21,646 bases of DNA from Anaerolineales bacterium (GCA_025966435.1 JAICRQ010000006.1:1-21646); one strand, 5' to 3'. Counted from the stretch's first letter, positions 1-10,887 are shown. Made by a program: numbers and translations. Notes: generated by a model not told the origin, from the sequence alone.

Positions 1-2
1 GC

Positions 3-1337
3 CTGCTGTTCGGGATCAGCATTTTCTGGCTGGCACTGAGCGTCCTCTTTGATGGGATCAATACACTGGTATTGCCCCTTCAGGTAAGCGCTCTCGCCAG
101 CCAAAGTAACCAGGCAACGCTACTCGGATATCTCACATTTGTCGGCTTGCTGGCTGGAGCGCTAGTCCAGCCAATTGCAGGCACGATCTCCGATGTATTC
201 AAGCCTTTTCTCGGACGCAAGGGATTTATTGGGATCGGGCTCCTGCTGAGTCTGATCTCTTTATTCCTGTTTGCGATGTTTCAAAGCCCGGGAGGAATCC
301 TGCTTGGTTATCTTGCCATTCAAATCTCTGCCAGCATTGCTCAGGCTGGCCAACAGGGTTTGATCCCCGATCTGGTGAATGAAAACCACCGCGGGCTGGC
401 TTCCGGAATGAAAGGCTTTATGGACCTGACAGGAGCCATGCTCGGATTCGTCCTGCTCGGGCAGTTCCTCGGTTCAGGCAGGATACTACCTGCGATCGGG
501 GTGATCGGAGCGATTCTTGTGATCGCGTACCTTCTGGCGGTGCTACTGACACCTGAGGATCAGCCCGCCAGGGCAGCAGCAGCCAAAACGAATCCTGTTT
601 CTTTAACGAAAACCTTCCGCTTCGACCTAGCGGAACAACATACGTTTGTCCGTCTGATCCTGGCTCGCTTCCTTTTTCTGCTTGGAATTTATGGTACTGG
701 GCGTTTTCTGTTGTTCTTTGTTGCCAACCGTCTGGGGCTTTCGATGGAGCAGGCGGCAGAACAGGCCGGCACTCTTCTGGCAGGGCTGGCTCTGATCACG
801 ATTCTGGCATCCCCACTCACCGGCTGGCTCGCAGACCGGATAGGGCGTGTGCCGCTCATGATTGCCGGCGCTATGTGCAGCGCCGTCAGTGCATTGATGC
901 TGGTCTGGGCAAATAGCGCGGGCGAGATCCTTCTGTTTGGAGGGTTGATGTCGCTGGGCTCTGCAGCCTTTGCAGGTGGGAGCTGGGCAATGCTGGCAGA
1001 TGTGGTTCCTAAGCATCAGTCCGCCCGTTTCTTTGGGCTGGCAAACTTCAGTACGGCAGGCGCTGCGGCAGTAGCAGGTCTGTTTGGTCCTATTATCGAC
1101 TGGTCGGACCGCTTAGCTCCAGGGGCAGGATTTTCGGTTTTATTCATTCTGGCATCCGTTGCTTTTCTTGCAAGTGCATTGCCACTCAGAAAACCTTTAC
1201 TCGAAGATGGAGAGAAACATGGAAACAAAAGAAAAATTCGCGCCCACGATCCCGGATTGGCTGTCGTACCTGTACAAGCCGATCCTGCCGATGTTGAAGA
1301 AGATCAAGATCCGCCGGGAAGGACCGCGCGGTTATAA
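3..1337 (+). CDS. MFS permease, 5' end cut by the window edge
   Basis: Integral membrane transporter of the major facilitator superfamily. The reading frame is open from base 3, so the true start lies outside the window; the apparent TTG start at 72 is internal, because the residues before it (L-F-G-I-S-I-F-W-L-A-L-S-V-L-F-D-G-I-N) form the first membrane helix. Many hydrophobic segments follow, in two halves split by a polar loop near 550-640. MFS loop-2-like motifs occur in both halves: G-T-I-S-D-V-F-K-P-F-L-G-R-K and G-W-L-A-D-R-I-G-R-V-P. The stretch I-P-D-L-V-N-E-N-H-R-G-L-A-S-G resembles sugar-type (GPH/SLC45-like) carriers, but I cannot name the substrate. The last helix ends near 1190; the ~45-residue tail beyond it is polar and mostly overlaps the next gene, so the C-terminus may be an abnormal read-through. 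Confidence 0.85.
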   Translation: MLFGISIFWLALSVLFDGINTLVLPLQVSALASQSNQATLLGYLTFVGLLAGALVQPIAGTISDVFKPFLGRKGFIGIGLLLSLISLFLFAMFQSPGGILLGYLAIQISASIAQAGQQGLIPDLVNENHRGLASGMKGFMDLTGAMLGFVLLGQFLGSGRILPAIGVIGAILVIAYLLAVLLTPEDQPARAAAAKTNPVSLTKTFRFDLAEQHTFVRLILARFLFLLGIYGTGRFLLFFVANRLGLSMEQAAEQAGTLLAGLALITILASPLTGWLADRIGRVPLMIAGAMCSAVSALMLVWANSAGEILLFGGLMSLGSAAFAGGSWAMLADVVPKHQSARFFGLANFSTAGAAAVAGLFGPIIDWSDRLAPGAGFSVLFILASVAFLASALPLRKPLLEDGEKHGNKRKIRAHDPGLAVVPVQADPADVEEDQDPPGRTARL

Positions 1338-2817
1338 CCCCAGTGATATTCTGCTGCCAGAAGGCTATGTGGCAGAGATTGTAGCAAGCGGCTTCAACAC
1401 GCCCGTTCATTGCTGCTTCGACGAGGAAGGATATTGTTATGTGGTCGAATCGGGACACAAGATCGATGCCGTTCCACGCATCTTGAAAGTGGATACCCGC
1501 TCGGGGCAGTGGGAAACGTTCTATACCCTGCCAGAAGATAAATGGATCAAAGGCGCAGCCGTCACCGGCGCCTGCTGGCATAAGGGGTCTCTTTACGTCA
1601 TGAATACCGATACGTTGATGCGTATCGGGCAAGACGGGCAGGCAGTGGAGATTCTGACCGATCTTGCGGGACGAGGCGACCACCAGATCAACCATCCCAT
1701 CATCGGCCCGGACGAGAAAATCTACTTCGGGGCAGGCTGCGCCACCAATGGCGGCGTGGTCGGCGCGGATAATTTCGGGTTCGAGTGGCTCGATAAAAAC
1801 CCGGACTTTTGTGACGTCCCGGCAAAAGACCTTATATTGGTAGGACGTAACTATAAGGCACGTAATATCCTTGGGAACCTGAGTGAAACCGTTGAAACTG
1901 GCGCGTTTGTGCCTTTCGGCACTCCCACATCTCCAGGGCAGGTCATTAAGGGGAATGTGAAATGCAATGGAGCCATCCTGCGCTGCGACCTGGATGGCAA
2001 CAACCTGGAGGTGGTTGCCTGGGGGCTGCGGAATCCATACGGTCTCGCGTTCCGGGAGGATGGGCAGCTGTTCGCAACCGAGCACGGCATGGACGAGCGC
2101 GGCGCGCGCTATGTGGTTGACGACCCGGATGACTTCTACGAGATCAAGCAGGGTGAATGGTATGGCTGGCCCGACTTTGCATCTGGCATCCGGATGGACG
2201 ACCCCTACTGGGGCGAAGGCGGACATGGGCGTGAGCCGGTGCTGGCGGAATTCCCCAACCCGTATCCGCCCAAGCCCTTTGTTTCATTTCAAACGCACGC
2301 CGCTTCGAATGGATTCGATTTCTGCCGCAATCCTGAGTTTGGGTTTGAAGGGGATGCCTTTGTCGCCTGTTTTGGCGATCTGGCGCCGATCACAACCATC
2401 ACCAAAGCCGTGACGCCCGCGGGGTTCAAGGTGGTGAGAGTGGATATGGAAACCGGGCAGGTGCGCGATTTTGCCGTCAACAAGATGACGGGTCCCGCTT
2501 CGAAGCTGCCTCATGATGGATTCGAACGCCCCAGCCACTGCCAGTTTGGACCCGATGGGAATCTTTATGTTGTGGATTTCGGCATCATTCATATCGCGCC
2601 GGAGCGCGGCGCAATTCGCCAGCAGGTGGGGACCGGGAGCCTCTGGCGCATCCGCCGCGTAGACGGTCCGCACGGGATTGTGCCGCCCCAACCGATGACT
2701 GTGCCGGTCTATCTCCTGCAGGGTTTGGGCTTGCTGGTTGGTGTCATAGGCGGAAGTATTCTCTCTGCTCAATTAATTAAAAGGCTCAGAGGGAACAATA
2801 ACAGGCGTAATAAGTGA
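1219..2817 (+). CDS. Glucose/sorbosone dehydrogenase-like beta-propeller protein with C-terminal membrane helix
   Basis: A 532-residue protein resembling the PQQ-dependent soluble glucose / L-sorbosone dehydrogenase family, six-bladed beta-propellers that oxidise sugars. Supporting motifs are L-P-E-G-Y-V-A-E-I-V-A-S-G (residues 46-58), W-G-L-R-N-P-Y-G-L-A-F (268-278), A-T-E-H-G-M-D-E-R-G-A-R (286-297) and G-P-D-G-N-L-Y-V-V-D-F-G (444-455). The start at 1219 is preferred because GGAGAG lies at 1209-1214, 4 nt upstream; ATG 1207 in the same frame has no ribosome site. There is no obvious N-terminal signal peptide, but residues about 494-519 form a hydrophobic helix followed by a basic tail, suggesting a C-terminal membrane anchor. 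The gene overlaps the end of the permease gene, so the two are likely co-transcribed; substrate uptake plus oxidation is possible but unproven. PQQ use cannot be confirmed by eye. Confidence 0.8.
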   Translation: METKEKFAPTIPDWLSYLYKPILPMLKKIKIRREGPRGYNPSDILLPEGYVAEIVASGFNTPVHCCFDEEGYCYVVESGHKIDAVPRILKVDTRSGQWETFYTLPEDKWIKGAAVTGACWHKGSLYVMNTDTLMRIGQDGQAVEILTDLAGRGDHQINHPIIGPDEKIYFGAGCATNGGVVGADNFGFEWLDKNPDFCDVPAKDLILVGRNYKARNILGNLSETVETGAFVPFGTPTSPGQVIKGNVKCNGAILRCDLDGNNLEVVAWGLRNPYGLAFREDGQLFATEHGMDERGARYVVDDPDDFYEIKQGEWYGWPDFASGIRMDDPYWGEGGHGREPVLAEFPNPYPPKPFVSFQTHAASNGFDFCRNPEFGFEGDAFVACFGDLAPITTITKAVTPAGFKVVRVDMETGQVRDFAVNKMTGPASKLPHDGFERPSHCQFGPDGNLYVVDFGIIHIAPERGAIRQQVGTGSLWRIRRVDGPHGIVPPQPMTVPVYLLQGLGLLVGVIGGSILSAQLIKRLRGNNNRRNK

Positions 2818-2860
2818 GTAAGGCGGGTTACCATCGGTCAATCTATCCTGTTAAAACAAC

Positions 2861-2891
2861 AAGCAGTGCAGACTAGAAGTCTGCACTGCTT
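2861..2891. terminator. Bidirectional rho-independent terminator between convergent genes
   Basis: Perfect 14-bp stem, AAGCAGTGCAGACT (2861-2874) with AGTCTGCACTGCTT (2878-2891), and a 3-nt AGA loop. On the plus strand it is followed by AATTTTT (2892-2898); on the minus strand by GTTGTTTTAA. It sits 43 nt after the beta-propeller gene stop and 40 nt past the clpB stop, so it can end both transcripts. Confidence 0.85.
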
Positions 2892-2931
2892 AATTTTTGT
2901 TCGCCAGCAGTTGTATCACAACAATTTATAT

Positions 2932-5526
<2,595 letters not shown>

Positions 5527-5575
5527 AGAGAATCTCCATCTCAAATAGTTTCTAAGCAATACTGTGTGTTTAAAT

Positions 5576-5639
5576 TGTAGACAGATTATGTGTGAAGAAT
5601 GTTTGTAAAAAATAAGAACAAAATAAGATGCTGTCTACA
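5576..5639. promoter_or_regulatory. Spaced 9-bp inverted repeat in the clpB/htpG divergent control region
   Basis: TGTAGACAG (5576-5584) and CTGTCTACA (5631-5639) are exact reverse complements separated by 46 nt, between clpB and the htpG promoter. A TACAAT-like -10 for clpB (minus strand, 5579-5574) overlaps the left arm, but I see no good -35 for it. Arms of this kind could bind a shared regulator or could be chance. No CIRCE operator (TTAGCACTC-N9-GAGTGCTAA) is visible in the 255-nt region. Confidence 0.3.
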
Positions 5640-5696
5640 TACTTTAAAGTGACAGCGTACAAGTCGTTCTTCTCTGATAAATCTCTAACAAACCTC

Positions 5697-5725
5697 TTGC
5701 TTTCGCTTGATTGAGGCGTTATAAA
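5697..5725 (+). promoter_or_regulatory. Putative housekeeping-type promoter of htpG
   Basis: TTGCTT (5697-5702) as -35 and TATAAA (5720-5725) as -10, with a 17-nt spacer. Transcription would start near 5732, leaving a leader of about 50 nt before the htpG start codon. No alternative heat-shock sigma motif was recognised. Confidence 0.5.
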
Positions 5726-5770
5726 ATGTGGACAACTCAATCCCACGCGAATTAAGACTTCTGAATCACG

Positions 5771-5776
5771 AGGAGG
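5771..5776 (+). promoter_or_regulatory. Strong ribosome binding site deciding the htpG start
   Basis: AGGAGG lies 5 nt before ATG 5782. It makes that ATG the start rather than the in-frame ATG at 5728, which would fall about where transcription begins and has no comparable site. Confidence 0.8.
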
Positions 5777-5781
5777 ACCCC

Positions 5782-7656
5782 ATGGCAGATGCAGATCAAA
5801 CTGCCAGAACTGAATCTCAATCCTTTCACTTCAAGGCAGAAACCAAACAACTTCTCAATATCCTGATCCATTCCCTGTATAAAGACCGCGAGGTGTTCCT
5901 GCGGGAATTGCTCTCGAATGCTTCCGACGCCCTCAATCGCCTGCGATTCGAGATGGTGACCAACCAGGACGTGCTCGACCCGGCGGCGGAGCTTGCCATC
6001 CACATTCGGGTGGATAAAGATGCACGTATGCTCATGATTCAGGACACTGGTATCGGTATGACTAAAGAGGAGGTCATCGAAAATCTGGGGACGATCGCTC
6101 AATCGGGCGCGCGGAAGTTTCTGGAGGCGGCGAAGGACAAGAGTGCGGATCTGACGCAGGTCATCGGGCAGTTTGGCGTCGGCTTTTATTCCGTGTTCAT
6201 GGTAGCGGAATGGGTGCGGGTGACTTCCCGTTCCTACAAACCGCGCGCAAAGGCAGTCAGCTGGTATGCGACGGGAGAGGAAGACTATGAGGTCAGCCCT
6301 GCGGAAATGAACGAACGCGGCACAAAGGTCGAGATTCAGCTCAAAGAAGACGCGGCGGAGTTCGCAGACGAGTATCGCATCAAGAACATCATCCACAAAC
6401 ACTCCGAATACATCGGCTTCCCGATCTACGTGGGTGAGGAGAAACAACCCGTCAACAAACAGACGTCCATCTGGCGCATGTCGAAACAGTCCGTGACCGC
6501 AGAACAATACAAGGATTTCTATAAACAACTCACTCTTGATTTCGAAGATCCACTCCTGAATACGCACATCGTCACAGATGCGCCGGTACAGATGTATGCA
6601 TTGTTGTACGTGCCAGGGAAGAGCGACCGGGGACTCTTCTCACTGCGCCGCGAAGATGGATTGAAACTGTATTCCAGAAATATCTTGATTGACGAATACA
6701 ACAAAGGCCTGTTGCCCGAGCATCTGCGCTTCGTGCAGGGTGTAGTGGACTCGGAGGATCTGCCCCTCAATGTGTCTCGCGAAACCGTCCAAGCGACGGG
6801 GCTGATGGCGCGGCTGAAAAAGGTTATCACCGGGCAGGTCATGAAGGAGCTGGAAAATCTGGCAAAGAACGACACTGAGAAATACCAGACCTTCTGGCAG
6901 GAGTTCGGAGGCTACCTAAAGCAGGGTGTGGCAACTAACCCGACGGAGGGCGAAAGTATTTACCCGCTCCTGCGTTTCAAGACCAACCTGCACCCGGAAA
7001 CCTGGTCTTCTCTGGAAGATTACGTCAGCCGCATGAAGCCAGATCAAAAGGAGATCTACTTCATTGTCGGTGATGATCCCAGGTCTGTGCTGCGCAGCCC
7101 GCATCTGGATTACTTCCAGAAGCAGGGCACGGAAGTCCTGCTGCTGACCGAGCCCATGGACTCCTTCATGCTGATGGGCTTGCGTAAGTATAAGGATCAT
7201 GAGCTGAAGAACGTTGCCCAGGCAGAAATCAGCGAGCAGACGGAGGATGCAGAAAAACAGGAACAGATGGCCGAGGCAGATTTCAGCACGTTAATCGAGC
7301 GCTTCAAACAGGTGCTGGGCGAGCGTGTGACCGATGTGCGCGCCAGCAACCGTCTTTCCCAGTCCGTTGCGCGGCTGGTAGATGCCGATGGAAGCCTCAA
7401 CCCCGAACTCCAGCGCGTCTATAAATATCTGGGGAAGGACTACGAAATCCCGAAGAAGATCATCGAGCTGAACCCCTCCCACAGCATTCTCAAAAAACTG
7501 CTCGCCACCGATCCTAATTCCGAACTCCAGACCCTGGTCATCGAGCAGATCTACGAGAGTGCCCTGCTCGTCGAAGGGCTACACCCTGACCCCTCCAGCA
7601 TGACGCCGCGCGTGCAGCAGATCATCGAAGCCGCGCTCAATAGTGGGAAGGCTTAA
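5782..7656 (+). CDS. htpG: Molecular chaperone HtpG (bacterial Hsp90)
   Basis: Cytoplasmic ATP-dependent homodimeric chaperone that acts on late folding intermediates and works with DnaK. It has 624 residues from the chosen ATG, typical for HtpG. The GHKL ATPase domain shows E-L-L-S-N-A-S-D-A-L (42-51, with catalytic Glu42 and Mg-binding Asn46), D-T-G-I-G-M (88-93), the lid region and G-Q-F-G-V-G-F-Y-S (129-137), then G-T-K-V-E-I (180-185). The middle domain holds D-S-E-D-L-P-L-N-V-S-R-E (323-334); Arg333 matches the conserved arginine that contacts ATP. The C-terminal dimerisation domain ends in a short tail without the eukaryotic MEEVD, as expected for bacteria. It follows its own promoter and ends at a strong terminator, so it is probably monocistronic. 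Confidence 0.97.
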   Translation: MADADQTARTESQSFHFKAETKQLLNILIHSLYKDREVFLRELLSNASDALNRLRFEMVTNQDVLDPAAELAIHIRVDKDARMLMIQDTGIGMTKEEVIENLGTIAQSGARKFLEAAKDKSADLTQVIGQFGVGFYSVFMVAEWVRVTSRSYKPRAKAVSWYATGEEDYEVSPAEMNERGTKVEIQLKEDAAEFADEYRIKNIIHKHSEYIGFPIYVGEEKQPVNKQTSIWRMSKQSVTAEQYKDFYKQLTLDFEDPLLNTHIVTDAPVQMYALLYVPGKSDRGLFSLRREDGLKLYSRNILIDEYNKGLLPEHLRFVQGVVDSEDLPLNVSRETVQATGLMARLKKVITGQVMKELENLAKNDTEKYQTFWQEFGGYLKQGVATNPTEGESIYPLLRFKTNLHPETWSSLEDYVSRMKPDQKEIYFIVGDDPRSVLRSPHLDYFQKQGTEVLLLTEPMDSFMLMGLRKYKDHELKNVAQAEISEQTEDAEKQEQMAEADFSTLIERFKQVLGERVTDVRASNRLSQSVARLVDADGSLNPELQRVYKYLGKDYEIPKKIIELNPSHSILKKLLATDPNSELQTLVIEQIYESALLVEGLHPDPSSMTPRVQQIIEAALNSGKA

Positions 7657-7679
7657 GACAGTACGGCGACTTGACAAAT

Positions 7680-7715
7680 AAAAACGCTGCCCGGGAGGTT
7701 CCGGGCAGCGTTTTT
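7680..7715. terminator. Bidirectional rho-independent terminator
   Basis: 15-bp stem, AAAAACGCTGCCCGG (7680-7694) with CCGGGCAGCGTTTTT (7701-7715), and a 6-nt loop. Because the stem starts with A5 and ends with T5, it gives a U-tract in both directions. It lies 23 nt after the htpG stop and 15 nt past the minus-strand protease stop, serving both. Confidence 0.9.
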
Positions 7716-7730
7716 AAGTCATGTTTTGCT

Positions 7731-10700
7731 TTAGGGAACACCAAATCTCAACTGCGTATCCATGCCTGCGTTGTTATACCAGGGCAGCCAGAAGCTGGAG
7801 CTGAGCAGGGGCTCCGGCAAGGCCATCATTTCGGAGAAACTGGTATTCACACCGTTGACTTTGTAGATCACCCGCTCTGTTGCGACGATAGTCTGATCGC
7901 TGACGATCTGCACCGGTCCGTTGTTGATGCCGGTAAAGTCCTGGCGCGTGCTTTCGCCCGCCCCCAGGGTGAACGGACTGCTGGGCATTTCTATGCCGCC
8001 AATATAGATGTGGACAGTCGCCGTCTGGTCTGTGGTGTTGGCAAAGCGCAGCTGCGTATCCAGATCCACGTTGTTGTACCAAGGCAAGTAATAGGTCGTG
8101 TTCAGCTGGTTTTCCGGCAGCGCCATCGTTTCGGAGAAGCTGGTCTCAACATCTTGTATTTTGTAGATCACGCGCTCTGCTGCTACGATGCTCTGGTTGC
8201 TGACGATCTTCACCGGTCCGGCGTTCACCGCGGGATAGCTCACCCGGTTACTTTCGCCGGCTGCCAGGTTCAGGGGCGCCATCGCTACTCCACCGATCGT
8301 CACCTGCACGGTCGCTGGCTGGTCTGTGACGTTCGCGATCCGCAGCTGGGTATCCAGATCCAGATTGTTGTACCAGGGCAGCCAGTAGGTCGTGTCCAGC
8401 TGCTTCTCGGGCAGTGCCATCATTTCAGAGAAGCTGGTATTGACATTGTTGACTTTGTAGATCACCCGTTCGGCTGCTACGATGTCCTGGTCACTCTCGA
8501 TCTTCACCGATCCGTCGTTAATCCCGGGGTAGCTGACGCGGGTACTATCACCGGCTCCCAGGGCAAATGGACTACCGCTCATTTCATTCCCGCCAATGTA
8601 GACGTGTACGGTCGCCGCTGAATTGCTGACGTTCGCGATCCGCAGTTGAGTATCCAGGGTCAGATTGTTGTACCAGGGCAGGTAATAGACATTGTCCAGC
8701 TCGCTGTTCGGAAGCCCCATCAGCTCGCTGAAGCTGGTGTTCACACCCTGGACCTTGTAAATCAGCCGCTCCGCCGCGATCAGCGGGACACCGTTATTAC
8801 TCAAGATCTGGACGGGTCCGTTGTCCACCCCTACAAAACTGGGGCGTGTGCTGGCGCCTGCCTCCAGCCCAAACCATCCCCGGTTGACGCCGCCGACTCT
8901 GGCATTGATATTCGCACATCCGGCGCCAGTATTAAAGGACGGAGTATAGTTCTGAGAAGTTTGATTACTTGCCAGGTTGTTGTAGCCCTGGTTAGCCGGG
9001 CTGAATGAGAAACAGGGATGAGAGGGCGTGACGATCCCCGTCCACCCGCCGGGCAACGTGAAGAAGTAATTTCCGTTCGTCTGGGAGGTTACCATCTTGG
9101 GTTCGCCATTGGTGTAGCTCAAGGTCACCCCGGCGACACCCGTATTGCCAGAGATGGAATAAAACTGTGAAGCGGCGAAGAACTGAGCGAGCTGGTCTGC
9201 CGTCACATTACTGTAGGACCTGCTCGATGGCGAGAAACTATAGCCAGCCTTTGATGGTGTCACCGTGCCAGACCAGCCTGGGGATACGGGGAAGATATAC
9301 CTTCCCGTGCTGTCGGTTGTCGTCGAGCCGCCTGTGTAATTTACGGTCACGTTGCTCACGCCGATATTCCCGGTAACGTAATAGATATTCAGCCCGGATA
9401 TAACCTGAACGCGGTACCCGGATGCTGTGCTTGCAAGCACAGCAACGGCGATCTTATAGGTATTGTTGCGGAAGATCTCGCCAGTCGTCCAGATGGCGCC
9501 AGCATCCCCGGTCTCCTGGTTGTTGTCAATATCGATCACATGCGCGGGCGCCTCATACCGGGTTGTATCTACCTCATGGATAATGACGCCGGTACCGGGC
9601 AACTGGACATCGTAGCCAGTTAATCGTCTGGCTTCCACCGTATAAAAGCGCGTGCTCGACCCGGCGATCGGGATCTTGACCATCTTGAAGTTGCTGGTTT
9701 GAGGCAAGGCTAATTGCTCAAGCAATACGTTCTTTGCGCTTCCCGCCGCGACGGTCGTTTTCTGTGATGCCGGAATCCATCCCAGAGTATCCTTATGATA
9801 GGAAATCGTATGTTGACCCAGGCAGCCATAGGTAAAATCAAAGGAACGGCTGCATCCAGTCCAGGTATCGCTCATGACATCCCATTCATTGTCATAGACC
9901 ACGCCGTAATTACCCGAAGAGTGAGGCAAGCCGAAGGCATGACCCATTTCATGCTCAGTGACTGCTATATCTCGGTAACCCCAGGCAGGCAGCCAGGTGA
10001 TGGGCCAAACCTTCGAAGAACCATCCAAAGCCAGAACCTCTCCGCCGCCCCAGGCGCAACAGTCCAAAGCTTCACTGTTGAACATTAAGTTGATGCCGTA
10101 ATAGGTCGAAAAATTAACGCTTGGATTCGCGGCCCCTGTACAATCCCTAGCTGCCTTCGTAAGATTGAACCAACTTCCCGCGGAGAAATAAGATGAGTAT
10201 GGAGCGGGCAATGTGTACCAGCCTGCAGCGGTGCTTCCCGTCGTATTGATCAAGCCATAGGATTGCTGCCGCCAGTAATGATCCAACCCGGGAGTTGCGT
10301 TTGCATACATATTTTGGAAGTAAGACAGGGTTGCAGGCTGAGCAGGTATATCCGGAAATTTACACAGGATGGAGATCCACTTTTTCGTACCGGTGATAGC
10401 CGAGGCAGGTGCAGCGGCGTTCGGGGCCTGCGAGAGAGAGACCGAGTCCACCCGGAACGCAGCAGGAGCGCCCTGAGCGCTCGGCGCACCTGACCACGAC
10501 CCCTGCACAGCGATTCGCTTGCGGTCCAGGGACAGCAATCCTCCCGCGGCTTGCGCCGTGTTCGAGTCCAGTGCCAGCGGCACCGACCTGCCATCCTCCG
10601 TAGCCAGCATATGGATTTCTCTCGTTTCGCTTCCATCGCGGCTGTCCCCACGGATGATCGTGAACCAGCCTGAGAGCGATACAGTTCCGCCCTGCTGTGC

Positions 10701-10811
10701 TTGTGCTACGGATAAAGAATTCGGATTAAGAGTAGAAAAGAGCAAACCTATGGCTAAGAAAAACAATGTGATAACTTTGCGAGGTCGAGCGACTTTATGG
10801 ATGGCTTTCAA
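7731..10811 (-). CDS. Secreted metzincin-type zinc protease with C-terminal WYNN repeats
   Basis: A 1026-residue exported protease. Start: TTG at 10811, fixed by AGGAGG (10817-10822) 5 nt upstream; no in-frame ATG precedes the signal peptide. Residues 1-39 are a signal peptide (basic start, hydrophobic core V-I-T-L-F-F-L-A-I-G-L-L-F, likely cut after A-Q-A). Residues about 43-130 form a small beta-rich N-terminal domain. The catalytic domain (about 143-470) has the zinc motif H-E-M-G-H-A-F-G-L-P-H (287-297) and a probable Met-turn W-D-V-M-S (310-314), as in the M6 or M11 (gametolysin-like) families; I cannot choose between them. Two carboxypeptidase-regulatory-like repeats follow (about 474-546 and 549-623), then four WYNN repeats (about 635-1026) ending D-T-Q-L-R-F-G-V-P. 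Role: extracellular protein degradation, or cleavage of a surface target. It neighbours two M4 proteases sharing only the C-terminal array. Confidence 0.88.
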   Translation of the reverse strand: MKAIHKVARPRKVITLFFLAIGLLFSTLNPNSLSVAQAQQGGTVSLSGWFTIIRGDSRDGSETREIHMLATEDGRSVPLALDSNTAQAAGGLLSLDRKRIAVQGSWSGAPSAQGAPAAFRVDSVSLSQAPNAAAPASAITGTKKWISILCKFPDIPAQPATLSYFQNMYANATPGLDHYWRQQSYGLINTTGSTAAGWYTLPAPYSSYFSAGSWFNLTKAARDCTGAANPSVNFSTYYGINLMFNSEALDCCAWGGGEVLALDGSSKVWPITWLPAWGYRDIAVTEHEMGHAFGLPHSSGNYGVVYDNEWDVMSDTWTGCSRSFDFTYGCLGQHTISYHKDTLGWIPASQKTTVAAGSAKNVLLEQLALPQTSNFKMVKIPIAGSSTRFYTVEARRLTGYDVQLPGTGVIIHEVDTTRYEAPAHVIDIDNNQETGDAGAIWTTGEIFRNNTYKIAVAVLASTASGYRVQVISGLNIYYVTGNIGVSNVTVNYTGGSTTTDSTGRYIFPVSPGWSGTVTPSKAGYSFSPSSRSYSNVTADQLAQFFAASQFYSISGNTGVAGVTLSYTNGEPKMVTSQTNGNYFFTLPGGWTGIVTPSHPCFSFSPANQGYNNLASNQTSQNYTPSFNTGAGCANINARVGGVNRGWFGLEAGASTRPSFVGVDNGPVQILSNNGVPLIAAERLIYKVQGVNTSFSELMGLPNSELDNVYYLPWYNNLTLDTQLRIANVSNSAATVHVYIGGNEMSGSPFALGAGDSTRVSYPGINDGSVKIESDQDIVAAERVIYKVNNVNTSFSEMMALPEKQLDTTYWLPWYNNLDLDTQLRIANVTDQPATVQVTIGGVAMAPLNLAAGESNRVSYPAVNAGPVKIVSNQSIVAAERVIYKIQDVETSFSETMALPENQLNTTYYLPWYNNVDLDTQLRFANTTDQTATVHIYIGGIEMPSSPFTLGAGESTRQDFTGINNGPVQIVSDQTIVATERVIYKVNGVNTSFSEMMALPEPLLSSSFWLPWYNNAGMDTQLRFGVP
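7734..8909 (-). repeat. Four-unit WYNN repeat array at the C-terminus of the metzincin protease
   Basis: Four protein repeats of about 98-100 residues; at DNA level the same point recurs at 7757, 8057, 8351 and 8651 (steps of 300, 294 and 300 nt). Unit pattern: T-V-H-V-x-I-G-G, then A-G-E-S-T-R-V-S-Y, G-P-V-x-I, A-A-E-R-V-I-Y-K-V, T-S-F-S-E-M-M-A-L-P, then Y-W-L-P-W-Y-N-N-x-D-L-D-T-Q-L-R. The first unit is a distinct variant (N-N-G-V-P-L-I-A-A-E-R, S-E-L-M-G-L-P). The last stops at R-F-G-V-P. Beta-rich by appearance, with no Cys in the repeats. Confidence 0.9.
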
Positions 10812-10816
10812 GTTTT

Positions 10817-10822
10817 CCTCCT
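10817..10822 (-). promoter_or_regulatory. Ribosome binding site for the TTG start of the metzincin gene
   Basis: On the minus strand AGGAGG is followed by AAAAC and then TTG AAA GCC. This perfect Shine-Dalgarno at 5-nt spacing is the main evidence for a TTG start at 10811. Confidence 0.8.
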
Positions 10823-10881
10823 GAACGGGGTGTAATGATTAACAATGGATGCTGTACGTTGGATTGTAGAGAGAGTTGTGT

Positions 10882-10887
10882 ATTATA
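10882..10887 (-). promoter_or_regulatory. Candidate -10 box for the metzincin protease gene
   Basis: Minus-strand TATAAT, a perfect -10 consensus, about 70 nt before the TTG start. No good -35 lies 16-18 nt upstream (AGGCGG at 17 nt) and there is no TG extension, so the promoter is tentative or activator-dependent. Confidence 0.35.

Noticed and set aside
1186..2226. Long minus-strand frame opposite the dehydrogenase gene
   Set aside because: Shadow of the plus-strand gene; no recognisable protein, no ribosome site and no motif, while the plus-strand frame has clear family motifs.
5576..5640. clpB promoter with TACAAT as -10
   Set aside because: The hexamer 17 nt upstream is ACATTC, a poor -35; kept only as a remark under the inverted repeat.
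5752..6567. 271-codon minus-strand frame opposite htpG
   Set aside because: Antisense shadow of htpG, with no signal, motif or promoter.
7671..8621. 316-codon plus-strand frame with an apparent ~100-residue internal repeat (H-H-F-G-E-A-G-I-H type)
   Set aside because: The repetition is the reverse-strand image of the WYNN repeat array, and it starts inside the terminator.
7734..8909. Regular ~300-nt periodic repeats as a possible CRISPR or mobile-element signature
   Set aside because: The repeats keep the reading frame, diverge mostly in a codon-like way and encode a protein domain; no spacers or transposase.
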